A stretch of DNA of 20,000 nucleotides. Source: Armadillidium nasatum (Eukaryota > Arthropoda > Malacostraca > Isopoda > Armadillidiidae). The notes beneath the pieces are model-generated. The model did not search any database. It was not told the origin of the DNA and saw nothing but the letters and a program-made list of their open reading frames with translations. Of this stretch, positions 1-19,688 are shown one piece after another. Each line of letters starts with the position of its first letter. Within the stretch, counting starts at the first letter, position 1. The position numbers and the translations under genes were made by a program. Where the stretch lies: the NCBI GenBank assembly GCA_009176605.1, contig SEYY01010500.1:32501-52500 (forward strand), given 5' to 3'.

Positions 1-34
1 GTGTGTGTGTGCACGCGCGCACGTGTTGCGTGCA
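1..34. repeat. (GT)n / (CG)n-like simple repeat at window edge
   Basis: Alternating purine-pyrimidine DNA: GTGTGTGTGTGC followed by ACGCGCGCACGTG. It is cut by the window edge. Such alternating stretches can adopt Z-form, but nothing more can be said here. Confidence 0.8.
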
Positions 35-130
35 TATTTGTTCTCTACGTAAGAGACAATTAACAAAATTCATAGTGAAATATTTTGAATATAAATATAA
101 AACAGAGAACTAAATTTCACAGTTTTAATA

Positions 131-140
131 AACAAATAAG

Positions 141-171
<31 letters not shown>

Positions 172-173
172 AA
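131..173. repeat. (AAAT)n tetranucleotide microsatellite
   Basis: About ten AAAT/AAGT units, the first ones imperfect. No gene is nearby. Confidence 0.9.
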
Positions 174-339
174 ATGAGAATAAAAGAAAACATGAGCTCG
201 CATAGCCGTGAATCAACCGAATATTCAGATTAGGAGAATGGGACACATTCTGTCCTTTTCACTGAATGTTTGCTTTCAAAATACGAGAAATAAGACAGGA
301 AATGAAAGACAAACATTTACTTCAAATATAATTATAATT

Positions 340-580
340 CTATTTGGCATTTATTTTAGCATTTATTTGGCATTTTTATTTCTCAAAATTTAGCATTTTT
401 AAAAAAAATGTTTTTGTATTTAATGGGGATTTTCTTTCATTTCACAAATTATTTTTAACATTTTTAAAACATTTGTGAATTTAGCATTTAGTTTAGCATT
501 AATTTGGCACTTACATTAATTTCGTAAAAATTTTTTTTCATCTTTTTTTAAAAACATTTTAGCATTTATTTGGTATTTAC
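340..580. repeat. Degenerate TTTAGCATTTATTTGGCATT cluster
   Basis: The words TTAGCATTT and TTTGGCATTT (or TTTGGYAYTT) recur at least eight times in 240 bp, mixed with T runs. It looks like an old short tandem repeat that has drifted. No coding potential was seen in 340-660. Confidence 0.55.
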
Positions 581-689
581 TTTCATTTCATATTAACTAA
601 GTACTAGGTGTTAGCAAATTAAAGTTGATATTTTTAAGTGTAGTATTCTTTAAATAATAATATACATTGGAAGATTAAACCACTTGAGA

Positions 690-825
690 ACATCAAGAGC
701 TCTCATAGTGTGTAGACGCTCTGAACTCGTGATGGCTTGAAGGGCAGTATTTTGTCTGCCTGGAGGGATAGCATAAGCCCTCGTAGGTGAGGTCCGCTCT
801 CTAAAACAAAACAAAAAACAAAAAC
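690..825. other. GC-richer segment with A-rich tail, possible short retroposon
   Basis: About 110 bp of roughly balanced composition in very AT-rich surroundings, ending at 801-825 in an AAAACAAAAC-type A-rich run. This shape recalls a SINE, but I find neither convincing Pol III A/B boxes nor flanking duplications. The class is left open. Confidence 0.3.
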
Positions 826-1397
826 AATATTCCCTGGATTATGATAGCCGTCAGTTTGGCAACGTTGTATTAGTTATTCATGATAATTGTATGAAAATGT
901 TTAATTTCTTGCCGAAGTCTAAAATTCTTTATAAGGTCATGAAATTTAGAGGTAAATTTATTAGAATACTTTATTTCTTAAATATATGTAATTAATTTTT
1001 GAATAACGAGTCTCTATAATTAAACAATACATTGCTTAAATTAATACATTTATGTACAAACTTCGAGTCAGATATATAGAACTTAAAACATAATAATGGT
1101 ATAGATCCAATCGATACATTCTACTATGATGTCACTTTAGTACTACAAAAACACGTTAGCAGCAAATAAACTTTTTCCTACGTTCCCTTATGCACTATTT
1201 TCCTACTAACTTATAGGATAATATTTTAAATGTTGTCACAATCTGTTAGACGACTCCTTTGAAACCCCCTTTTCCCCTAATCGAAGGGGCTTAGGAGAAA
1301 GAACTAAGAATAACAATCAAAATATTATGAAAGATGGAAAATGTAGTCAATATTTGCATTAAAAAAATTTTAAGTACATTATCAGCAAGTAATTTTT

Positions 1398-2305
1398 AAG
1401 TTTGCATATAAATTTCTTAAAGATAAACCAAGAAGAAAATTCAAACACGCTTAAAAGTTAACGTAGAAATCGAAATAATGACAGAAAATTCCAATTTGAA
1501 TATTAAATTATGATAATGTTTATTTGTTTTAATTAATGTTCCAATGTACTGCCTACAGAAAGCCTACACTAAGTCTGAATGCAAAACTTTTAAAAGACCT
1601 ACCTGGGGTTTATCGTATTATTTTACGTAAATTACCACAAAGGTTTAAATTTAACATGAAAGATGGGTAAAAGAACATTAATTTCTTTAAAAATGCTTGC
1701 TTGTATTAACTGATACTCCGATATATCTACGGGAGTCTACTTTTTATTATACAGTCAGAATAATTTTTAAAGATCTACCAAGAGTATAACGAACTCTTGC
1801 TTAAATTACTGAAATACTCAAAATTAGGACGTACAAGTAAAACAAATATTAATTTTTAAAGGGTTTCCTTGCTTTAATAGATACAACTATGTAACTACGG
1901 ACGTTCACGCATTTTTTTAAAGTCTGAAGGATTTAAAGGTTCCTAACTTAAGGTTAGGAATCGAAATAATGATATAGAAGAAGTACAAATTAAATATTAA
2001 TATATAATAGGGCTATTTGTTTTAATATTCCGACGTACCTACGAATTTAAACTCTTCACCATAATTTTAAGTCCGAATGTATAACGTTTTAAGATTTAAC
2101 AAGAATATAACGTATTATTTTGCTTAAATTAATTTAGGATTAAATTATGAAATAAAAGAGAAAAAAGATATTAATTTTAATATCTGAAAAGGTTTGTTTC
2201 AACATACTCCGATGTAACTACCATAAGTCTACGCTTTATTATCAAGTTTGAATGTAAATTTTTTTATAGATCTACAAACGAGATAGCATAACCAACTTCT
2301 TAAAT
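1398..2305. repeat. Decayed tandem satellite, unit about 170 bp
   Basis: The block AAGTYTGAATG...AAAGATCTACCAAGAGTATAACG...CTTAAATTA recurs starting near 1398, 1572, 1752, 1920, 2069 and 2242, spaced 149-180 bp. A second block, like TACTCCGATGTAACTAC followed by GTCTACGCTTTATTAT, precedes each of the last five at a constant distance. Copies have diverged by many substitutions and small indels, and the 1398 and 1920 copies are partial. The flanks (840-1390, 2310-3075) may hold further copies too decayed to align by eye; no gene is seen there. Confidence 0.75.
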
Positions 2306-3079
2306 TAACAGAACCAAATCTCACGAAAACAGTTTTCCCCCCCCAACATCAATTACAGATTATTTTTTTAAGAGATATCTATATCGAAAGACTAGAAATC
2401 TTTTTAACAAAAACCCAAAATTGTAAGTACTTAAGATAGAATAATTCGAATTTACCATACATAGTAGATATGATTCTCAAGTAAAAAAACTTGGTTAACG
2501 GCAAATTGGAGTTTTCCCACTATTATTTAATTCCTACGTAAAGAAGGTATTTCTTTCCAATTTTAAAAGATTAATAAAAATATCATCGCATAAAAATTAC
2601 ACATCTGCTCCACAAATTTATTCCCTACTAGTACCAACATTTCCAAATATAAAATATAACGTTTTGTATCAACTTTAAACGTCAATGAAGAATCTGTATT
2701 GTTCAGAGTAAAATGTAGAAACCCGCAAGATTTTCAATTTACTAAATGAGCAACTTTTTTTGGAGGCATAAATATAAAAAAATAAAGAATTTTAAAAAAA
2801 ACGTTGGTCCTTTTCCAATATGTGATCTATTGAAACTGAGATTTACCATTCTAGAACATTCATCTATTATTCCATTCCGTAAAAATTATAAAAAAAATAA
2901 CTTCCATAGGTTTATTTAATAAAAATCAACAGAAAAATAACGACAGTAATGGCCCTTTTTTTTTTAAAGACCAAAACCCCAAGGGCTCTATATTAATTTT
3001 CATATGTAATTTTTTTTCCTATAGGAAATGAATATTTTTATTAATTTATGTACATATTACAATAATAGTAGTATTCTTA

Positions 3080-3309
3080 GACGCTGAAAGAGCCACCATT
3101 CGACAGGTTAGGCCTATTCGCAGGCTGTATGCGTGCATTTACCCTTCAAGTACAGGTTAGGTAAGTCAAACTAGTTTGTTAGATCTAACAAACTTGTTAA
3201 ATTTAACAAACTAGTTCGATTTAACATAACCCGGACTTTAGCAAGGATAAATCTATGCTAACAGCCAGCAAATAGGATTGACCTGGGGAATGCTGGTTCT
3301 CCCAGTGCC
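3080..3309. mobile_element. Palindromic MITE with TTA duplication (PIF/Harbinger-like)
   Basis: The two halves are inverted copies. The right end read inward starts GGCACTGGGAGAACCAGCAT; the left end starts GACGCTGAAAGAGCCACCAT. CAGGT..CCTATT..GCAGGCTGT-type sequence matches across the arms down to a centre with two perfect 16-bp palindromes (TTGTTAGATCTAACAA, TTGTTAAATTTAACAA). TTA flanks both ends (3077-3079, 3310-3312). A 3-bp TTA duplication and a GGCxCTG-like end are known of PIF/Harbinger elements. It has no coding capacity. The superfamily is inferred; the palindrome is seen. Confidence 0.75.
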
Positions 3310-3374
3310 TTAAATAAAAAAATAAAAAAATAAATTAAAAAAAATACAAAAAATTTAAGTGAAAGTATATACTT

Positions 3375-3510
<136 letters not shown>

Positions 3511-4121
3511 AATGAAAACCTGTTGGTAGATTATAATTGGAATAAGAAGTTGTTGGTAGATCACATATTTTTTTTATTGAAAGGAATGAAAAAGAATTCA
3601 ATACCTGAAATTATAAAATTTATTTACAAGAGACCATAGCATTAAAAAAAAAAATTTTTTTTAACAATTATCGACATTAACTCTTTGATATAACAAACTA
3701 ACATTTGCATAATATCAAATAAACAAAGATATATATCAATTTCTACCTTTTTTTTTAATAACAAAATGCAAATTACACATTTGAGGTGCATCAAATGAGA
3801 AAAGTAGAAAAAATCCAAGGAGCAAAAACTTAAGCTAAGTCACTGTGAATATTTCTTAACACTCCACCTTATTTAAGTAAAATTCCTCTAACACCTGGAG
3901 CACAAAACACTCCAGCAAGGAAGTGGCAATATATAGGAAGCTCCCCAAGACATATCGTAACACCCCATAATTCTTTTTAAATAAGATTTTTTTTTCAGTC
4001 TATTTTCTCTCACCATTTCAGTTCTAAATTAGTATTTATCGTTTCCTTTTACCAGTAAAACAGTAAAACAGTTAACACTAAAAATTATATAAATTAGAGT
4101 ATCATTATTTAAAATGTGGCA

Positions 4122-4294
<173 letters not shown>

Positions 4295-5250
4295 ATTTAA
4301 AAATTACAAATTCTCAGCACCATTTTTATTTAATTTTTAAAGAAAATATTTAAAATATGAATTAAAAAATTTTCTTTAAAAAAATAAATAGAAAAATGAA
4401 AATTTCGAAATATATTAATTTATTGTTTATTAATTATTATGCAATTTTTTTTATTAATTTTTGCTTTTTAAACTTAATAAGTTTGTAGCGGTTTTGCAAA
4501 AGTAAAAAATAAAAATTTACACAAAAATAAAATTTTTCAAAAAATTTTTATAGTATAAATTTTTTTTTTATTCTAAGTTTTAAATAATGATGATACTTAT
4601 TTATACAAGAAATTAAATATATGTATGAAAAAAATTTGATTAATAAACAGATACCATACTAAAACAATTCTATATTTGTATAACTATTATTATTTCAATA
4701 TATTTAAGAGTTTATTTACAATACAGTAATTATTTTTCCTTCCTTGAAAGCAAAATTCTTTTATAAAAGTATTTTAAAAAATGATATATTAGAAATTTGA
4801 ATGAATACTGAATACTGAATGAACGCTAAATTTTGAATGAATGCTGAATGAAATGTTAAGTAAATAATAATAATAATAATTATCCCTACTAATTTTAGTA
4901 ATTTTTAAAACAATTATCTTTTCCTTTACATTAACAAATTTTCTGGATGTTTACAAACTCGTAAAGCATTCCCTAGGTTATTTAAACTTGGAAAAAAAAA
5001 TTTACTTTTATTTTAATACAAAATATTTTGCCATTCATTTTTTTATTTGTTCTTCCTCTTATTAAAGTAAAACAATTGTTAAAACACCTAATCTTCCCTA
5101 ATATTGTAATTAAATTTAAATACAGGCTCTATAAGAACCTATTACCAATAGTTTTCTTACTCCGAATCCAGCGTTAAAATATATTTTGTCTTAAAACAAC
5201 AAAAATTAATAAAACAAATATTCAACATCACCTTTAAATTTTTTTCTAAC

Positions 5251-5388
<138 letters not shown>

Positions 5389-5399
5389 ATAATCTGAAT

Positions 5400-7440
5400 A
5401 TCTGAAGAGAGGCCATCGCTGACACACACTCACTTGTTAGGTTGTAGCTTAAATACAAGCCTCTTGGGATAATTCTCTTAAAACAAAAATGAATAGAACT
5501 TTTATTTTATGGACGTTTACTGTTTACATTCTATTCATTAACTGTCTAAGACTCAAGTCACAGAGAAAAGGGAATGCAGCATGTGTTGAAACAGAGAGAT
5601 TCAGTAAGGTTTTGGAAAATATAAGGAGCTATATTCACTAATGATTCAGAAAATTTTCATCTAAGGTGATGCAGCTAGCGGAGGTGAGGGTTGAAAAGAC
5701 TCAGCGTTGAAGATTATTTAGGTTCTGAATGGACTAGAATGCGTTTAAGTACCTGGAGAATTTTCCGCTATGGTATCAGAATGGGAAGTTTGTATCTAAC
5801 ACGCAATTGTACAAGGACTACCTATGGATATCACTGTCAGGATATAGGTAGATCCTGGTTTTACATTGTAGAGTTTTCTGCGGTTATTTTATTAGAACTA
5901 TCGCCAAAACATTTTGAAGCTCAGATAGAGTTGAGGAACATATTCAGAATATGGATGAGAACAACATTTTATGATGATGATGTAAAGATAACTTGGGCTA
6001 TTAGCATATAAGCAAGATGTGTGTTATTGTTATCTCAAGCGGTTCTGTATTGCACAAAAGATGAATGTTAAAGTCTATTTTTACGAAAAAAAATAATAAA
6101 AAGGATTAATTAGCAGAAAGCAGTATCTCCATGGGCACATTTGGTTTTTATTCATCTAAATTTCTAGAAGATTCACACAACTGGTACCTCATTGTCGGAA
6201 AGATAAGATGAATTTCTAGCCAGCAAAAGGCATTGTAGTTTACCTTAAAAATTATAAAGACAATTGTCATAAAAGAGATTATATTCCTTGTTGCATTGTT
6301 TATTCTCTGAAAAAACTATAAAGTAACCAAATATTGGTAATCGAGGGATCAAAGATCATATGGATTTCATACATATGATCTTCACCTTTGAAAGTAGAAA
6401 TATAATGTTAAAAATAAACAACAGATAGGAGTTCAGAATATCAATGCAGTCTCTGACTTGAGAAAATACACCCATGCCTAGCAGCAAGAATGCCACTTTG
6501 TTTAAAGTATATGAACACAGTTGATTGATCTCCACAATTTACGTCAACAAAAATTCATGAGAATGGTGAGGACTAAAAGACTATATATGCTTTGTTGCAA
6601 CATGAAAGATCGCATTTCATTGCCATTACTGGAAAGCACTTTATTTCAAGAGCTATCTCCAAATTATAGTTGAGCCTCATCATTCTATATTAAGTAATTA
6701 GCTATCTCATTATTGAAGTTCATTGTGAAGAGCATAACTGCTGGTGGGCCAAGGAAAACTGCTAGTAAAAAAATTAAAGTATTTGAACGCGTGGGTAAAA
6801 GGAACATACTTTACAGGGCACCACCTTGAATTGATACAGAATTCCAAGATTCCTAGATATAGAAAAAATTACAGGCATTTAATTAGTACTGTGCAGACTT
6901 CTTAGTGCTATAACCAATTCAGACGTTAATTTTATTTGGAGCTATAATTATATGGGTGCAGAAGCAAATAAGGAAAGTGCCCAAAGTTTTAAATTGGTTA
7001 AAGGGTTACCCATTTTTTTTCTCTACCAATATTCTAAAATGGTTAGATTTGACCAAGCCTGATTCTAGGTAATGTGGTTCAGACCACGAAGAAGTGGTGC
7101 AATCCACATTTCATCCACACAGGTAGCACCCAAACTATACTCACAAAAGCAATGAATATCAAGCAGTTCTCACCTACCACTTTGCAATAAGAAAAGTATA
7201 CATGCATAGAAATATAAACCAAAGTTATGTGAAAATGAGTGAAAAATGACAGTTATGTAACTATATAAAAATAAATAATAAGAAAATGATCAAAACAATA
7301 ATGGAAAGAAAAAAAGAAAAATGCATGAAGAAAAAATAAGAATAAGAACAAAGAGAATTACGAGTAAGAGCGGAAAACTTAATCAAATATAAACACAGAA
7401 AAAAAATAACCACACTTTTTAGCAGATACTCTCCTTTTGA
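5400..7440. other. Two kilobases without an identifiable gene, less AT-rich than flanks
   Basis: Composition differs from the surrounding AT-rich DNA. The longest open frame (5691-6011, plus, 106 codons) begins at TTG and matches no family I know. Perfect inverted repeats occur at 5488-5539 and 6352-6382. It may be an eroded mobile element or unique intergenic DNA; I cannot tell which. Confidence 0.4.
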
Positions 7441-7480
7441 GTATGTGAGCCCCTTTAACCACAGTTTGTTTTCGAGGTGT

Positions 7481-7595
<115 letters not shown>

Positions 7596-7676
7596 ATTTA
7601 TTTAAAATAAACTTTTTATATTTCACCTTAGTATTAACCAAATATTTTTTTTTTCTTTAAAAATTTAAAAAATATT

Positions 7677-7834
<158 letters not shown>

Positions 7835-8102
7835 CAAAACCATTACCAAAATGTTTTAAAAATTAGTTCAAATACAAAAAAAAAAAAAAAAAGGGTATTA
7901 TTTGAAGAAGTAATTATAATCTATATAATTAATTAATTATTAACCTACGACTATAAAATTTTAGGAAATTTGTTAGTAATTATAATTTACAGTTATAACA
8001 ATATAATTATAATAGGAAGGAGAATGTCTATTCAATATCTCAAACCTTATTGATGACTTAGATATTACCAAGTAATAATAATAATAATAATAATCAACAA
8101 AG

Positions 8103-8108
8103 TTTAAT
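8103..8108 (-). terminator. Candidate nicalin polyadenylation signal (ATTAAA)
   Basis: On the minus strand ATTAAA lies about 70 bases past the stop codon. In DNA this AT-rich the hexamer is frequent by chance. No other strong AATAAA occurs before the (TA)n array that begins at 7834. Weak call. Confidence 0.3.
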
Positions 8109-8177
8109 GTTATTAACAAGTCTTTATAATTTGATTAAATTATTATAGTCTACTTTTAAAAAAAAATATTAAGAACT

Positions 8178-17541
<9,364 letters not shown>

Positions 17542-17950
17542 ATTTGTGTTTATTATATAAAAATTGCAAAATTTAAAAACTTTCAAATTTAAAGAGCGTC
17601 AAAGAAAACCAAAGCAACAATGTTGAAGACAAATAACTTTGAATCCCTGCTTAGATATTACGCAAGAAATATATGATGCTATAATAGATGCTTTGGGCTT
17701 ATATGCTTAATGAATAAAAACAAATTTCAATAATACATTGATAACGAGGCCAGGCTTAAGTTTAAAAAACCTAAGCCTCGGCCTATTTCAAACGGTAAAG
17801 TTTGGCTCTCAGTCATAAAATCACCAATTCACCGGTAAAAGTGACAAGGATCGTTGCTTACAAACTTAATATTGACCGACTAAAATTATTCCAACTTAAA
17901 TCATTTTTTTTAAACTATTTATATACTTTCACTATTTTATCTAGGGTATA
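17542..17950 (-). promoter_or_regulatory. Presumed nicalin 5' UTR and promoter stretch
   Basis: This is unique sequence between the nicalin ATG and the foldback element upstream. An in-frame TGA at 17599-17601 closes the frame before the ATG. A TATAAG string sits at 17698-17703 on the minus strand, and a near-perfect hairpin lies at 17747-17784. No start site can be proved from sequence; by position the transcription start should be in here. Confidence 0.4.
17747..17784. repeat. Hairpin upstream of nicalin
   Basis: AGGCCAGGCTTAAGTTT (17747-17763) and AAACCTAAGCCTCGGCCT (17767-17784) are inverted copies with one gap, one mismatch and a 3-base loop. It lies about 205 bp upstream of the ATG. 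Confidence 0.8.
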
Positions 17951-17953
17951 TAA

Positions 17954-18613
17954 TTTATCTATTTTAAGTTCTCTTTTATATTAGAGAAATTATATTAAAT
18001 TCTCCTTCATAAGGTTCTATAAATTTGATTTGATTTGATGTGGCACTTAACATTTTGGAACCTAAACAAGCTGCCGGCTTTCAAAATTCACTTTTTTTTC
18101 AAATATTCGTCAGCGCGTTTCGACGTATTACCAAAATGTAAGTTTTTGTTTGTTCGTTATAACTTCAAAAGTTCGAAATTCAGGCATGATTTAATTTGTA
18201 TTTTCACCTCTTTCTTACTATACCCTTCCATTTGACTCTTCTACTAAAAATATACTTTTAATAAGTTCTGATTGTTAATATATAATTCAGAATTCGTCAA
18301 AGAGAACAATTCTTTGGGAAACTGTATATGGTAAGTTTACCGTATATGGTAAACCTTGACTTGTTGACTTTGAAATTTATAACGAAAAAAATAACTTACA
18401 TTTTTAAAGGTACGTTTTTATACGCTGACAAAAAATTTATTAATCTTAATTTTAACGGCAGTCTGTCTAAGGTGAAAAAGGCAGCCAACTGTCAAGTTAG
18501 TGCCACATCTATAAAAAAAAATTTAAAAAAAAAAATTTAAATTATAATTAAAACCAATGAAGGAGAATTTAATAGAATTTCTCCAATATAAATCAAAACT
18601 TAAAATATATAAA
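17954..18613. mobile_element. Foldback DNA element with long inverted arms, upstream of nicalin
   Basis: The outer 57 bp of each arm (17954-18010 and 18557-18613) match in reverse complement at 51 of 57 positions by eye. Inner arm blocks also match: GATGTGGCACTTAAC (18037-18051) against 18496-18509, and GTCAGCG..AAATGTAAGTTT..TCGTTATAA (about 18110-18172) against about 18363-18431. The centre near 18330 has GGTAAGTTTACC. Small open frames inside are by-products. The true ends and the target duplication are unclear. It is too AT-rich to assign a superfamily. Confidence 0.75.
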
Positions 18614-18619
18614 AGTATA

Positions 18620-19040
18620 TGAAATAGACTTATAGTTTATGGTTTTTACAATAACTAAGTACAAGTACTATAAAATTGTACAAGTAAAAGTACAGGAAAT
18701 ATGAAATGTATTTAAATTATTAAGATTAAAAAAATGAGATTGTCCTTAAATGCATGTAAATGAGACAAAGTACAAATGCAATTACATTTCAATTTTATTT
18801 AAAAAAAAGAAAGAAAGAAAGAAAATGTAGCAGTTAACATTTATAAATTTATAATTATATAATTGAAATCCATTCAAAAATTCTGAATTATTGTAAACAA
18901 TATAGTAAAATATTCTAGCATTTAATTTTAGTATAAAATTAATTATAAAATGATTAAACATTTATTAATTATGTAAGCCTATTCGATTCTTCATTTCCCC
19001 AAGTGTAAAATATAGGCATAATTTTATTCATCATTTCATT
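18620..19040. other. AT-rich intergenic stretch, nothing recognised
   Basis: Holds a short (GAAA)n run near 18808-18824 and otherwise no gene, tRNA or repeat that I can support. Confidence 0.6.
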
Positions 19041-19046
19041 TTACGT

Positions 19047-19408
19047 TTTAAAATTCTTGTCAGTCAGCTGACATCTGGGAGAGAAAGGACTTTTCCCACG
19101 ATGCTGAATATTCTTTCCACAGGAGCAGATGATACAGAAATAATCAAATATTACTCTGTCAGCTTTGTCAGTGTTACATGATTTTCCAAAATGTTAGTAC
19201 ATCCCTTTCTTCAGAAATACAAGGTTTACTGATATATTTCTCAATTTCAATATTACTGTGCTCCAGCATTTGGTTTGCGTCTGGTGAGTTTGGAGTTGAG
19301 GGAGCTATAAAGCTAAACAATTTCATCCTATTTGAAGGAGGGTTTCCTGAACTTGATTCCGGTTTATCCTCTGATGCAATATCAGTATGTTTCAAACTCT
19401 TTATGCGC
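19047..19408 (-). pseudogene. hAT transposase C-terminal relic
   Basis: On the minus strand, NIEIEKYISKPCISEERDV followed by LTFWK (codons ending near 19180), then SSAPVERIFSIVGKV (19088-19132) in another frame, then PRCQLTDKNFK (19047-19079) in a third frame, reproduce in order the hAT dimerisation region (EIExYLSEP..DPLxWW, SAPVERVFSxAGxV, RxxLTDKNFE). A stop follows FWKIM and the spacer before SSAPVER is shorter than in intact proteins, so there are at least two frame breaks and a small deletion. The N-terminal zinc finger and catalytic core are not in the window. Function is lost. Confidence 0.75.
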
Positions 19409-19517
19409 TAGCATGCCAGGAAATCTACCAAGCCCTGTTCCATTTTAGTATATTGTTTCCCAAAGAAATACATATGCACGTCTCTAAAATGAATGCTTAA
19501 GTTTTAATCGCCTTAAG

Positions 19518-19551
19518 AAAAGGTGTAGAAAAGGTGTTGCAACACCTTTTC
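19518..19551. repeat. Perfect 24-bp palindrome preceded by a direct copy of one arm
   Basis: GAAAAGGTGTTG and CAACACCTTTTC abut without a loop (19528-19551). GAAAAGGTGT also occurs directly before (19518-19527). It lies near the hAT relic. Confidence 0.9.
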
Positions 19552-19639
19552 CATGACAGCTGAGGAAAGCCCGAGGCATTTTAAAGTATGTTGCAGAGTC
19601 AGAAAGGTACCCGGAGGATATTTAAAAGGTTAAATATTG

Positions 19640-19688
19640 ATGTTGCAAGGGTATAAATACAATATTGTAAGCAATGTGCTTGCAACAT
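19640..19688. repeat. Inverted repeat ATGTTGCAAG / CTTGCAACAT
   Basis: Perfect 10-bp arms with a 29-base loop. The second arm abuts the T run of the neighbouring retroposon. Confidence 0.7.

Noticed and set aside
5691..6011. 106-codon plus-strand open frame
   Set aside because: It starts with TTG, has no family resemblance I can see, and lacks splice or codon evidence. A weak similarity between about 5890 and 6650 (AGARCTATCKCCAAA) is too short to argue for a repeat.
17542..17586. Longer N-terminus for nicalin starting at 17586
   Set aside because: The codon there is TTG; the first in-frame ATG is at 17541, and the protein from that ATG fits the expected length and N-terminal hydrophobic segment.
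17802..18540. Three small plus-strand open frames upstream of nicalin
   Set aside because: They lie largely within the inverted arms of the foldback element and have no protein features.
19178..19411. 77-codon plus-strand open frame
   Set aside because: It is the antisense shadow of the hAT transposase relic on the minus strand.
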